From Hyphomicrobiales bacterium (lineage in GTDB: Bacteria > Pseudomonadota > Alphaproteobacteria > Rhizobiales > Beijerinckiaceae): 62,602 bases of DNA. Below, one piece after another: positions 39,546 through 48,382 of this stretch (positions are counted from its first letter, which is position 1; every line of letters begins with the position of its first letter). The notes below the pieces were generated by a model. It made no database searches and was not told the DNA's origin. It saw only the letters and a program-made list of their open reading frames with translations. The stretch is taken from the NCBI GenBank assembly GCA_027484655.1, contig JAIXSM010000056.1:1-62602 (forward strand). The letters are read 5' to 3'. The translations under genes were made by a program, and so were the position numbers.

Positions 39546-39594
39546 GGCGCCAATGAGCCGGGCGCCTCGTTTGGGCGCCCGTGATTTAGGCGCC
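39546..39594. repeat. Four GGCGCC hexamers with a strong dyad
   Basis: GGCGCC occurs at 39546, 39561, 39574 and 39589, spaced 15, 13 and 15 bases. The middle two form a perfect 8-bp inverted repeat (39559-39566 with 39574-39581, 7-base loop). No T-run follows. It lies roughly 100-145 bases upstream of the expected nitrate-operon start, where enhancer-type sites sit for sigma-54 promoters, but the sequence is not the usual NtrC site. Confidence 0.45.
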
Positions 39595-39664
39595 GGGCTA
39601 AGACTTGAGCGGCCCTCGCCCGATAGTCCGTCGGCAAGTGGACCTCCGTACGGCAGGGAGCCAC

Positions 39665-39680
39665 TGGCACGGCCCATGCA
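39665..39680 (+). promoter_or_regulatory. Sigma-54 (RpoN) promoter of the nitrate assimilation operon
   Basis: TGGCAC, five bases, ATGCA: the -24 GG (39666-39667) and -12 GC (39678-39679) have the canonical ten-base gap. It faces nrtA, and transcription should start near 39691, giving a leader of about 140 bases. Nitrate operons are classic NtrC targets, and ntrC is encoded in this window. Confidence 0.75.
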
Positions 39681-39742
39681 TATAAGTTGCGGTAGCGGCC
39701 AGCGCGGGTCGCGACACAGATCTCGGAAGATCAACCGGCAAC

Positions 39743-39791
39743 GCCGCCGAAGGAACGCTCCAGCGAGCGCGACCTTCGCGCGGCTTTTTTT
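39743..39791 (+). terminator. Leader terminator (attenuator) upstream of nrtA
   Basis: An 11-bp stem with one bulged C: GCCGC+CGAAGG (39743-39753) pairs with CCTTCG (39773-39778) and GCGGC (39780-39784). The loop holds a second hairpin, CGCTC/GAGCG (39756-39760, 39765-39769). Seven T (39785-39791) follow at once. It lies between the sigma-54 promoter and the nrtA start (39833), so it would stop transcription before the operon unless relieved. A small hairpin CGGC/GCCG (39736-39746) uses the same left arm and could compete. Confidence 0.75.
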
Positions 39792-39832
39792 ATTCCCGGC
39801 CCGCTGAACGGCCAACCTACGTGGAGCCCGCC

Positions 39833-41179
39833 ATGTCCATCGATGCAAAGACAAATGGAATGAACACGAAGGATGCCGCCAGCGTCGATGCGGCCCGGCC
39901 GACCGAGATAAACGGGGCCCGCCGCGGCTTCCTCAAGGCTTCCGGCGCCGCTGCGCTCACCGGCGCCGTGTCGTCCATGTTCCCCGCCGGCGTTTTCGCC
40001 CAGAGCGCCGGGCCAGAAACCGCGAAGGCCGTGCTTGGCTACATCGCGCTGACGGACTCGGCGGCGCTCATCATCGCCAAGGAAAAGGGCCTGTTCGACA
40101 AGTACGGCATGAAAGGCGTCGAGGTGTCGAAGCAGGCATCGTGGGCCGCCACGCGCGATAACATCGTGCTCGGCTCCGAGAAGAACGGCATCGACGGCGC
40201 CCACATTCTCACGCCCATGCCGTATCTGATCTCCACCGGCAAGGTGACGCAGAACAACGTGCCAACGCCGATGTACATCCTGGCGCGCCTCAATCTGGAC
40301 GCGCAGGCGATCTCCGTCGCGCAGGAGTATCGCGATACGAAGGCCGGCCTCGACGCCTCGGCGCTTCGGGAAGCGTTTGCGAAGAAAAAGGCCGCAGGCA
40401 AGGAAGTGAAGGTCGCCATGACCTTCCCCGGCGGAACCCACGACATGTGGGTGCGCTACTGGCTCGCCGCCAACGGGATCGACCCCGACAAGGACGTGTC
40501 CACCATCGTCGTGCCGCCGCCGCAGATGGTCGCCAACATGAAGGTTGGCAACATGGATGCCTTCTGCGTGGGCGAGCCGTGGAACGAACAGCTCGTCAAT
40601 CAGGGCATCGGCTTCACGGCCTGCACCACGGGCGAACTGTGGAAGAAGCATCCGGAAAAGGCGCTCGGCATGAGGGCCGAGTGGGTGGACCGCAATCCCC
40701 GCGCGGCGCAGGCGATCCTGCAAGCCGTCATCGAAGCCCAGATCTGGTGCGACAAAATGGAGAACAAGGACGAGATGGCCACCATTCTCGGCCGTCGCCA
40801 ATGGCTCAATGTGCCGACGGCGGACATCCTCGGCCGCCTGAAAGGCGACATCAACTACGGCAATGGCCGCGCCTCCAGAGGCACGGACCTTGAGATGAAG
40901 TTCTTCAAGGATGACGCATCGTATCCGTTCAAGAGCCACGACGCGTGGTTCATCGTCGAGAACATGCGCTGGGGCCGCTTCGAGGCGAACACAGACATCA
41001 ACGGCCTCGTCGACAAGGTGAACCGCGAGGACATCTGGCGCGCCGCCGCAAAGACTGTGGGCGCCCCTGCCCCCGCGTCCACCTCGCGCGGCAAGGAGAC
41101 CTTCTTCGACGGCAAGGTCTTCGACCCCGCCAATCCCGCCGCCTACCTCGCCAGCCTCGCCATCAAGCGCGTGGCATGA
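39833..41179 (+). CDS. nrtA: Nitrate ABC transporter substrate-binding protein NrtA
   Basis: 448 residues with a Tat signal (Arg30-Arg31 in RRGFLKASG) and a CmpA/NrtA-type binding domain (GYIALTDSAALIIAKEKGLFDKYG, HILTPMPYLISTGK, FPGGTHDMWVRYWLAANGI, FCVGEPWNEQLVNQGIGF). It delivers nitrate or nitrite to the NrtB-NrtD complex. ATG at 39833 has GGAG eight bases upstream; the GTG at 39821 would cover that site. First gene of the operon, behind a sigma-54 promoter and leader terminator. Confidence 0.93.
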   Translation: MSIDAKTNGMNTKDAASVDAARPTEINGARRGFLKASGAAALTGAVSSMFPAGVFAQSAGPETAKAVLGYIALTDSAALIIAKEKGLFDKYGMKGVEVSKQASWAATRDNIVLGSEKNGIDGAHILTPMPYLISTGKVTQNNVPTPMYILARLNLDAQAISVAQEYRDTKAGLDASALREAFAKKKAAGKEVKVAMTFPGGTHDMWVRYWLAANGIDPDKDVSTIVVPPPQMVANMKVGNMDAFCVGEPWNEQLVNQGIGFTACTTGELWKKHPEKALGMRAEWVDRNPRAAQAILQAVIEAQIWCDKMENKDEMATILGRRQWLNVPTADILGRLKGDINYGNGRASRGTDLEMKFFKDDASYPFKSHDAWFIVENMRWGRFEANTDINGLVDKVNREDIWRAAAKTVGAPAPASTSRGKETFFDGKVFDPANPAAYLASLAIKRVA

Positions 41180-41199
41180 CGCGAGCACTGGAGACAGCC

Positions 41200-42102
41200 A
41201 TGTCCGCTCCTGCTCTCAAAGCCCAGACTTCGCCGGGCAAGGCGCCGCCGGTCAAACCGGCGGCCACGCTCCTCAAGCTGCCCACGCGCACGGCCGCACG
41301 CCAGGCGCAGGCGCTCGCCGTGCTGCGCCGCATCGCCACGAACGTGATCCCGCCGACGGTGACGGTCCTTGCTTTGCTGCTCATCTGGCAGATCCTCTGC
41401 GACAAACCCGGCGCGACGCTGCCCTCGCCGCTCGCAGTCTGGAAGGAGGCTCACGATCTCATCGTCGATCCGTTCTTCGTGCACGGATCGCAGGACGTGG
41501 GGCTGGGCTGGCGCGTGCTCGTGTCCTTGCAGCGGGTGGCGATAGGCTTCGGTCTGGCGGCCGTCGTCGGCATTCTGGTTGGCGCCCTGATCGGGCAATC
41601 CGACTGGGCGATGCGCGGGCTTGATCCTGTGTTCCAGGTTCTTCGCACTGTCCCCCCGCTTGCGTGGCTGCCGATCTCGCTCGCTGCGTTCCGCGACTCA
41701 AGCCCGTCGGCGATCTTCGTGATCTTCATCACCTCGATCTGGCCGATCATCATCAACACGGCGGTCGGCATCCGCAACATCCCGCACGATTATCGCAACG
41801 TCGCCGCGGTCCTGCGGCTTAATACATTCGAGTTTTTCTACCGCATCATGATCCCGTCGGCGGCGCCGTACATTTTTACGGGCCTGCGTATCGGCATCGG
41901 CCTCGCGTGGCTCGCCATCGTAGCCGCCGAAATGCTCACCGGCGGCGTCGGCATCGGGTTCTTCATCTGGGACGCATGGAATTCATCACGGCTGCCCGAC
42001 ATCGTGGTGGCGCTTGTTTACATCGGCCTTGTGGGCTTCGTCCTCGACCGCGTGGTCGGCGCGCTTGGCTCCCTCGCCACCCGCGGCACGGCTGCGAGCT
42101 GA
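41200..42102 (+). CDS. nrtB: Nitrate ABC transporter permease NrtB
   Basis: 300 residues with about six membrane helices and the EAA loop (DYRNVAAVLRLNTFEFFYRIMIPSAAPYIFTGLRIG). VFQVLRTVPPLAWLPISLAAF is characteristic of the nitrate/cyanate branch. ATG at 41200 has GGAG upstream; an ATG at 41176 overlapping the nrtA stop would add eight residues. Confidence 0.93.
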   Translation: MSAPALKAQTSPGKAPPVKPAATLLKLPTRTAARQAQALAVLRRIATNVIPPTVTVLALLLIWQILCDKPGATLPSPLAVWKEAHDLIVDPFFVHGSQDVGLGWRVLVSLQRVAIGFGLAAVVGILVGALIGQSDWAMRGLDPVFQVLRTVPPLAWLPISLAAFRDSSPSAIFVIFITSIWPIIINTAVGIRNIPHDYRNVAAVLRLNTFEFFYRIMIPSAAPYIFTGLRIGIGLAWLAIVAAEMLTGGVGIGFFIWDAWNSSRLPDIVVALVYIGLVGFVLDRVVGALGSLATRGTAAS

Positions 42103-42115
42103 AGGAAAAAACGCC

Positions 42116-42913
42116 ATGGAACGTCCGTATCTGAAGATCGACCAGGTCTCCAAAAGCTTCACACGCGGCGGCGATGTCTCCGAGGTGTTGCGGGATGTGT
42201 CGCTCACCATCCACAAGGGCGAGTTCGTCTCCATCATCGGCCACTCGGGCTGCGGGAAATCAACACTCCTTAACATGGTGGCCGGCCTTCTCCCTGTCAC
42301 CACGGGTGCGATCCTGCTTGAGGATCGCGAGGTGAACGCGCCCGGGCCGGACCGCGCCGTGGTGTTCCAGAACCATTCGCTCCTGCCTTGGCTCTCTGTT
42401 TATGACAACGTGAAACTCGCAGTAGACAAGGTGTTTTCAAGGACGCGCACACGGGCGCAGCGCCACGACTGGACTATGCACAATCTGGAGCTGGTCCAGA
42501 TGGCGCACGCCAAGGACAAGCGCCCGGCGGAAATCTCGGGCGGCATGAAGCAGCGTGTCGGCATCGCCCGCGCGCTCTCCATGGAGCCCAAGGTTCTGCT
42601 GCTGGACGAGCCGTTCGGTGCGCTGGACGCGCTCACCCGCGCGCACTTGCAGGACAGCGTGATGCAAATTCACGCCTCTCTTGGCAACACCGTCATCATG
42701 ATTACGCACGATGTGGACGAGGCGGTGCTGCTGTCCGACCGCATCGTGATGCTCACCAACGGCCCGGCGGCGCATGTGGGCGAAGTGCTGGACGTTGGGC
42801 TGGCGCGGCCGCGCAAGCGCCTCGATCTGGTGTCGAACCCCACCTACATCCGCGCCCGCGAAGCGGTTCTGAAATTCCTCTACGAGCGTCACCGCTTCGT
42901 CGAAGCCGCGTGA
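42116..42913 (+). CDS. nrtD: Nitrate ABC transporter ATP-binding protein (NrtD-like)
   Basis: 265 residues with Walker A GHSGCGKST (42-50), Q-loop VVFQNHSLLPW, signature ISGGMKQR, Walker B LLLDEPFGALD and H-loop ITHDVDEA. It lacks the C-terminal binding-protein domain of cyanobacterial NrtC, so it is named after NrtD; some alphaproteobacterial annotations call it NrtC or NasD. GAAGGA precedes the ATG, 13 bases after nrtB. Confidence 0.93.
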   Translation: MERPYLKIDQVSKSFTRGGDVSEVLRDVSLTIHKGEFVSIIGHSGCGKSTLLNMVAGLLPVTTGAILLEDREVNAPGPDRAVVFQNHSLLPWLSVYDNVKLAVDKVFSRTRTRAQRHDWTMHNLELVQMAHAKDKRPAEISGGMKQRVGIARALSMEPKVLLLDEPFGALDALTRAHLQDSVMQIHASLGNTVIMITHDVDEAVLLSDRIVMLTNGPAAHVGEVLDVGLARPRKRLDLVSNPTYIRAREAVLKFLYERHRFVEAA

Positions 42914-42938
42914 GCCAGCGCAAGGAAAGCAAGCGACA

Positions 42939-45389
42939 ATGACCGAGAAACTTGTCGTCATCGGCAACGGAATGGCTGCAGGCCGCGTTCTGGACCACCT
43001 GTTCGAGCAGGCGCCGGGCCGCTATGCGGTGACCGTGTTCGGCGCCGAGCCGCGCGTGAACTACAACCGCATCCTGCTCTCGCCCGTGCTCTCAGGCGAG
43101 AAGACGTTTGACGACATCGTCACCCACGATCACGCCTGGTACGCTGCGCACGGCGTTGATTTGCGCGCCGGCGTCACGGTCACCGCCATTGATCGCGCGG
43201 CGAAGACCGTGACGGACACCACGGGCACGGTGACGCCCTACGACAAGCTGCTCGTCGCCACGGGATCGAGCCCGTTCATCATCCCCGTGCCCGGCGCGAA
43301 CCTGCCCGGCGTCGTCACCTATCGCGATCTCGATGACGTGAACGCGATGCTTGCGGCGGCTGAGAAAGGCGGCAGCGCGGTTGTCATCGGCGGCGGTCTG
43401 CTCGGGCTTGAAGCGGCTGCTGGTCTCGCGATGCGCGGCATGAAGGTGAGCGTCGTGCATCTCATGCCCACGCTCATGGAACGCCAGCTTGATGCGGCGG
43501 CGGGTTATCTGCTGCAAGGCGCCATGGAGGCGCGCGGCGTCGAGGTGTTCACGAAGGCGAACACCAAAGCGATCGTGGAAGAAGACGGCCGCGCAGTCGG
43601 CGTGCTGCTGGAGGATGGGCGCACGCTTGCCGCCGATCTTGTGGTGATGGCGGTTGGCATCCGCCCCAACGCGGGGCTTGCGAAGGCGGCGGGGCTCAAC
43701 GTCAACCGCGGTCTCGTGGTGGACGACGAGATGCGCACGAACGACGGCGATGTCTTCGCCGTGGGCGAATGCGTTGAGCATCGCGGTCAGTGCTACGGGC
43801 TTGTGGCGCCGCTGTTTGAAATGGCGAAAGTCGTTGCGGCGCGCCTGACGGATGATCCCGCGCCCCGCTATGAAGGCTCGTTCCTCTCCACCAAGCTGAA
43901 AGTCACCGGCGTTGATCTGTTCTCGGCCGGCGACTTCGCGGATGGGCCGGACCGCGACGAGATCGTGCTGCGCGACGCCGCGCGAAAAATCTACAAGCGC
44001 CTCGTGCTGAAGGACGACCAGCTCATCGGCGCCGTGATGTACGGCGACACGGCGGATGGCCCCTACTTCTTCGAACTGGTGAAGAGCGGCGAGGATGTGT
44101 CCGACATCCGCGATACGTTGATCTTCGGTCGCTCTTTCGCCGGGGCTGGCGCAGGCGACCCTAACGCCGCCGTTGCAGGGCTTCCCGACAGCGCCGAAAT
44201 CTGCGGCTGCAACGGCGTGTGCAAGGGAGCCATCGTTGGCGCGATCCAGGCCAAGGGCCTGACCGATGTGAACGGCGTGCGCGCCCACACCAAGGCTTCG
44301 GCCTCCTGCGGTTCCTGCACAGGCCTCGTGGAGCAGGTGCTGGCGTTAACACTTGGCGAGGGCTTCCAGAAAGCCGATGTGGAGCCCATGTGCGGCTGCA
44401 CGGATCTGGGCCACGACGACGTGCGCCGGCTCATCGTCGCCAAGGAGCTGAAGACCATTCCGCAGGTCATGCAGGAGCTGGAGTGGAAAACCTCCTGCGG
44501 CTGCGCAAAGTGCAGACCTGCGCTTAACTACTATCTGCTGTGCGACTGGCCCGGCGAATATCAGGACGACAGCCAGTCACGCTTCATCAACGAGCGCGTC
44601 CACGCCAACATCCAGAAGGACGGCACCTACTCCGTGGTGCCGCGCATGTGGGGCGGCATGACCTCGCCTTCGGAGTTGCGCGCCATCGCCGACGTGGCGG
44701 ACAAGTTCGCCATTCCCGCCGTCAAGGTGACGGGCGGCCAGCGCATCGACCTGCTCGGCGTCAAGAAGGAGGATCTGCCTGCGGTGTGGGCGGATCTCAA
44801 CGCCGCCGGCATGGTGTCGGGCCACGCGTATGCGAAAGGCCTGCGCACGGTGAAGACGTGCGTTGGCACCGACTGGTGCCGCTTCGGCACGCAGGATTCC
44901 ACAGGGCTCGGCATCAAGATCGAGAAGTTCATGTGGGGCTCGTGGACGCCGGCGAAACTCAAGCTCGCCGTCTCCGGCTGCCCGCGCAACTGCGCGGAAG
45001 CGACCTGCAAGGATGTGGGCGTGATCTGCGTCGAGTCCGGCTATGAGGTGCATTTCGCCGGCGCCGCCGGCCTGCACGTGCGCCAGACGGACCTGCTTTG
45101 CAAAGTCGCGACCGAGGAAGAGTGCATGGAGCACATCGCGGCGCTGACGCAGCTTTATCGCGAGCAAGGTCGCTATCTGGAGCGCATGTACAAGTGGGCC
45201 AAGCGCGTGGGCCTCGACACCATCCGCGCGCAGATCGTGGATGATGCAGCCCGTCGGCGCGCGCTGTTCGACCGCTTCGTGCTCTCCCAGAGCACGGCGC
45301 AGATCGACCCGTGGGCCGAGCGCGTCGCGGGCAAGGAAGCCCACGAATTCAACCCTCTCAAGCTCTCTCTCGCGGAGGCGGCGGAATGA
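42939..45389 (+). CDS. nirB: Assimilatory nitrite reductase (NADH) large subunit NirB
   Basis: 816 residues that reduce nitrite to ammonium in the cytoplasm. Order: FAD domain (VVIGNGMAAGR), NADH domain (AVVIGGGLLGLEAAAGLA), a BFD-like [2Fe-2S] segment (CGCNGVCKG, CGSCTG), further Cys pairs (CGCTDLG, CGCAKCRP), then the ferredoxin-like repeat and siroheme/[4Fe-4S] site (TCVGTDWCRFG and SGCPRNCAEATCKD). All cluster ligands are present. The stop overlaps nirD by four bases; siroheme is supplied by cysG at the end of the operon. Confidence 0.96.
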   Translation: MTEKLVVIGNGMAAGRVLDHLFEQAPGRYAVTVFGAEPRVNYNRILLSPVLSGEKTFDDIVTHDHAWYAAHGVDLRAGVTVTAIDRAAKTVTDTTGTVTPYDKLLVATGSSPFIIPVPGANLPGVVTYRDLDDVNAMLAAAEKGGSAVVIGGGLLGLEAAAGLAMRGMKVSVVHLMPTLMERQLDAAAGYLLQGAMEARGVEVFTKANTKAIVEEDGRAVGVLLEDGRTLAADLVVMAVGIRPNAGLAKAAGLNVNRGLVVDDEMRTNDGDVFAVGECVEHRGQCYGLVAPLFEMAKVVAARLTDDPAPRYEGSFLSTKLKVTGVDLFSAGDFADGPDRDEIVLRDAARKIYKRLVLKDDQLIGAVMYGDTADGPYFFELVKSGEDVSDIRDTLIFGRSFAGAGAGDPNAAVAGLPDSAEICGCNGVCKGAIVGAIQAKGLTDVNGVRAHTKASASCGSCTGLVEQVLALTLGEGFQKADVEPMCGCTDLGHDDVRRLIVAKELKTIPQVMQELEWKTSCGCAKCRPALNYYLLCDWPGEYQDDSQSRFINERVHANIQKDGTYSVVPRMWGGMTSPSELRAIADVADKFAIPAVKVTGGQRIDLLGVKKEDLPAVWADLNAAGMVSGHAYAKGLRTVKTCVGTDWCRFGTQDSTGLGIKIEKFMWGSWTPAKLKLAVSGCPRNCAEATCKDVGVICVESGYEVHFAGAAGLHVRQTDLLCKVATEEECMEHIAALTQLYREQGRYLERMYKWAKRVGLDTIRAQIVDDAARRRALFDRFVLSQSTAQIDPWAERVAGKEAHEFNPLKLSLAEAAE

Positions 45390-45730
45390 ACATGCGCGCA
45401 TCTGACTTCATCGATGTCGGCTCCCTCGACGATGTGCCAGTGCGCGGCTCGCGCGTCCTTCGCGCGCCGGGCGGCGACATCGCGCTATTCAAGTCGGCGG
45501 AGGGCGATATTTTCGCTCTGCGCGATGAATGCCCGCACAAAAAGGGCCCGCTCAGCCAGGGCATCGTGCATGGGCGCTCCGTCACCTGCCCGCTGCACAA
45601 CTGGATCATCGACCTTGAAAGCGGGCAGGCCATGGGCGCAGACCACGGCTGCACGAACGTGATTGCGGTGCGCGTCGAGAACGGCCGCATTCTCCTGGAC
45701 GCCCGCGCGCTCGCAGCGCAAGCGGCCTGA
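45386..45730 (+). CDS. nirD: Nitrite reductase (NADH) small subunit NirD
   Basis: 114-residue Rieske-like protein with an intact cluster set: Cys49 and His51 (CPH), Cys68 and His71 (CPLH). Some NirD proteins have lost these ligands; this one keeps them, so it probably binds [2Fe-2S]. ATG overlaps the nirB stop (ATGA), with GAGG upstream. Confidence 0.94.
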   Translation: MNMRASDFIDVGSLDDVPVRGSRVLRAPGGDIALFKSAEGDIFALRDECPHKKGPLSQGIVHGRSVTCPLHNWIIDLESGQAMGADHGCTNVIAVRVENGRILLDARALAAQAA

Positions 45731-45739
45731 GGCGCGATC

Positions 45740-48382
45740 ATGGCGGGCGCGGCTACGAAAACCACATGCCCCTATTGCGGCGTCGGCTGCGGCGTTATCG
45801 CGACGCCGCAAGCAGACGGCTCAGTCGCTATCGCCGGCGATCCCGATCATCCCGCCAACTTCGGCAAGCTGTGCTCGAAGGGTTCGGCGCTGGGCGAGAC
45901 GCTCTCGCTCGATGACCGACTGCTGCATCCGGAAATCAACGGCGCGCGGGCGACATGGGATGAAGCGCTTGATCTCGTTGCTTCCCGCTTTTCGCAAACC
46001 ATTGCAGAACAAGGGCCCGACAGCGTGGCGCTCTATGTGTCTGGCCAGATCCTGACTGAGGATTACTACGTCGCCAACAAGCTGATGAAAGGCTTCATCG
46101 GCTCCGCCAACATCGACACCAACAGCCGCCTGTGCATGGCGTCATCTGTCGCCGGCCACCGACGCGCCTTTGGCGCAGATACAGTGCCGGGGCTCTACAC
46201 GGATTTCGACAGCGCCGATCTCGTGGTGCTCGTGGGCTCCAATCTCGCCTGGTGCCACCCCGTGCTGTTCCAGCGGCTTGCGGCGGCTCGCGAGGCGCGA
46301 GGAACGAAGGTCGTCGTCATCGATCCGCGGGCGACCGCGAGCTGCGAGATTGCGCACCTTCATCTACCGATTGCGCCAGACGGCGACGTGGCGCTGTTTC
46401 TCGGTCTGCTCGCACACCTTCACCACGAAGACCGCGCGGATGCGCTTTATGTGCAGGCGCACACCAGCGGGCTCGACGCTGCGCTGGCCGTCGCCCGCGC
46501 GATGACGCTGGACGACGTGGCCGCCGCAACACGGCTTGATCCCGTGCAACTGCGCGCTTTCTATACTCTGTGGGCCCGCACGGAGCGGGTCGTCACCGTC
46601 TATTCGCAGGGCGTGAACCAATCGGAATGCGGCTCCGATAAAGTGAACGCGATCATCAACTGCCATCTGCTCACGGGCCGGATTGGCCGGCCCGGCATGG
46701 GTCCGTTCTCGGTCACGGGTCAGCCCAACGCCATGGGCGGGCGCGAGGTCGGCGGGCTCGCCAACATGCTCGCCGCGCATATGCAGATTGAAAGCGCGGA
46801 AGATCGCGACCGCGTCCAGCGCTTCTGGGCAAGCCCCGCCATCGCGCAAAAGCCCGGCCTGAAAGCGGTGGACATGTTCCGCGCCGTTGCGGACGGGCGC
46901 GTGAAGGCGATCTGGATCATGGGCACGAACCCGGTGGTCAGCATGCCGGATGCGGACGCCGTTCGCGCGGCGCTGGCCGCCTGCCCGTTCGTCGTGGTGT
47001 CGGACGTGACGCGCGAGACCGACACGACTGCGCTCGCCCATGTGCTTTTGCCCGCTGCCGCATGGGGCGAGAAGGATGGAACCGTCACCAACTCCGAGCG
47101 GCGCATCTCGCGCCAGCGGGGGTTCCTGCCCTTCCCCGCCGACGCGCGGCCAGACTGGAAGATTATCTGCGATGTGGCCGCGCGCATGGGTTTCGCGCAC
47201 GCGTTCTCCTACAACGGCCCCGCCGCGATTTTTCGGGAGCACGCGGCGCTGTCCGCCTTCGAGAACGATGGCGCGCGTGATTTCGACATCGGCGCCCTCG
47301 CCGGCCTCGATGCGACCAACTACGACGCCCTGCCCCCGACCCTGTGGCCGCAGCGCACAGGCGAGGAGGCGCCGGAGACGCGCTTTTTCGCCCACGGCGG
47401 TTTCTACACGCCGGATCACCGCGCCCGGTTCGTGCCCACGCCGCCGCCAGCGCCGCGCCCACGCGAGGGCGCGCTCACGCTGAACACCGGGCGCATTCGC
47501 GACCAGTGGCACACGATGACGCGCACGGGTAAGGCGCCCCGGCTGATGGCCCACATGCCTGAGCCGTATTGCGAAATTCATCCGGAGGACGCGGACGCGG
47601 CGGGCATTGGCGACAATGATCTTGCCGAGGTCGAGGCGCGCGGCGCAACCATTGTCGTGCGGGCGCGGCTCACGGACACCCAGCAACGGGGCAGTATGTT
47701 CGTCCCCATGCACTGGACGAGCCGTTTCGCCGCGCGCGCACGGGTCGATGCTCTGACGGCCCCTGCGACGGACCCCGTCTCCGGCCAACCAGCCTTGAAG
47801 CAATCGCCGGTCGCCATTCGCCCCTTCCTGACGCGCTGGAGCGCCTTCGCCGCGCTGGTCACGCGCCCGCAGCCACAGTGCGAATACTGGGCGCTTGCTC
47901 CGGTGGATGGCGGTTTCCGGGTTGAGCTGGCCGGCGCGCAAGAGCCCGCGGACTGGCGGGCGTTCGCCGCGAATCTTGTGGCCGGCGAAGACCTTGAATG
48001 GGTTGTTTACGAGGATCGCCGGACCGGCGCGCGACGCTATGCGGCTTTCTCCGCAGAGCGTCTCGTCGGCGCGCTGTTCGTAGGAGACGGCGCGGCCAGC
48101 CTGTCGCGGACGTTCATCTCCCGCGCGCTCACAACGCCCCACACGACGGAGGCGCGCCACCGCCTGCTGGCGGGGCGTCCCGCCGGATCTACAGACGACG
48201 ATGGTAAAACAGTTTGTTCCTGTTATTTTGTCGGATCATCTGCTATAGAACGTGAAATACAGGCTGGGGCATCGACCGTTCAGGAGATCGGCGCACGGCT
48301 CAAGGCCGGAACGAACTGCGGCTCATGCCGAAGCGAGATCAAGAGGATGATCCATGAACGCCAGCCCGCGGAAGCCCTCTGA
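45740..48382 (+). CDS. nasA: Assimilatory nitrate reductase catalytic subunit NasA
   Basis: 880-residue molybdenum bis-MGD enzyme of the cytoplasm that reduces nitrate to nitrite. An N-terminal [4Fe-4S] motif (Cys10, Cys13, Cys17 and Cys in KLCSKG) leads into the molybdopterin oxidoreductase domains (NTNSRLCMASSVAGH, VYSQGVNQSECGSDKVNAI, TGRIGRPGMGPFSVTGQPNAMGGREVG) and the dinucleotide-binding domain (LNTGRIRDQWHTMTRTG). A C-terminal BFD-like [2Fe-2S] domain (VCSCYFVG, NCGSCRSEI) is fused, as in NasA of Klebsiella type. It overlaps cysG by 29 bases. Confidence 0.95.
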   Translation: MAGAATKTTCPYCGVGCGVIATPQADGSVAIAGDPDHPANFGKLCSKGSALGETLSLDDRLLHPEINGARATWDEALDLVASRFSQTIAEQGPDSVALYVSGQILTEDYYVANKLMKGFIGSANIDTNSRLCMASSVAGHRRAFGADTVPGLYTDFDSADLVVLVGSNLAWCHPVLFQRLAAAREARGTKVVVIDPRATASCEIAHLHLPIAPDGDVALFLGLLAHLHHEDRADALYVQAHTSGLDAALAVARAMTLDDVAAATRLDPVQLRAFYTLWARTERVVTVYSQGVNQSECGSDKVNAIINCHLLTGRIGRPGMGPFSVTGQPNAMGGREVGGLANMLAAHMQIESAEDRDRVQRFWASPAIAQKPGLKAVDMFRAVADGRVKAIWIMGTNPVVSMPDADAVRAALAACPFVVVSDVTRETDTTALAHVLLPAAAWGEKDGTVTNSERRISRQRGFLPFPADARPDWKIICDVAARMGFAHAFSYNGPAAIFREHAALSAFENDGARDFDIGALAGLDATNYDALPPTLWPQRTGEEAPETRFFAHGGFYTPDHRARFVPTPPPAPRPREGALTLNTGRIRDQWHTMTRTGKAPRLMAHMPEPYCEIHPEDADAAGIGDNDLAEVEARGATIVVRARLTDTQQRGSMFVPMHWTSRFAARARVDALTAPATDPVSGQPALKQSPVAIRPFLTRWSAFAALVTRPQPQCEYWALAPVDGGFRVELAGAQEPADWRAFAANLVAGEDLEWVVYEDRRTGARRYAAFSAERLVGALFVGDGAASLSRTFISRALTTPHTTEARHRLLAGRPAGSTDDDGKTVCSCYFVGSSAIEREIQAGASTVQEIGARLKAGTNCGSCRSEIKRMIHERQPAEAL

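Larger units (their letters stand above)
39402..39832. other. Divergent control region between the catabolic and nitrate operons
   Basis: This 431-base gap contains, from left to right, a palindrome near the catabolic operon start, a set of four GGCGCC hexamers with a strong dyad, a sigma-54 promoter facing nrtA and a terminator in the nrtA leader. No open reading frame in it looks like a protein. Confidence 0.75.

Noticed and set aside
39719-39770. Canonical ANTAR two-hexaloop target in the nrtA leader
   Set aside because: Hairpins exist, but their loops do not show the A at position 1 and G at position 4 expected for ANTAR sites. The terminator itself stands, so the antitermination mechanism is left open.
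46364-48160. 598-aa minus-strand ORF opposite nasA
   Set aside because: Antisense shadow inside a gene with intact molybdoenzyme motifs.
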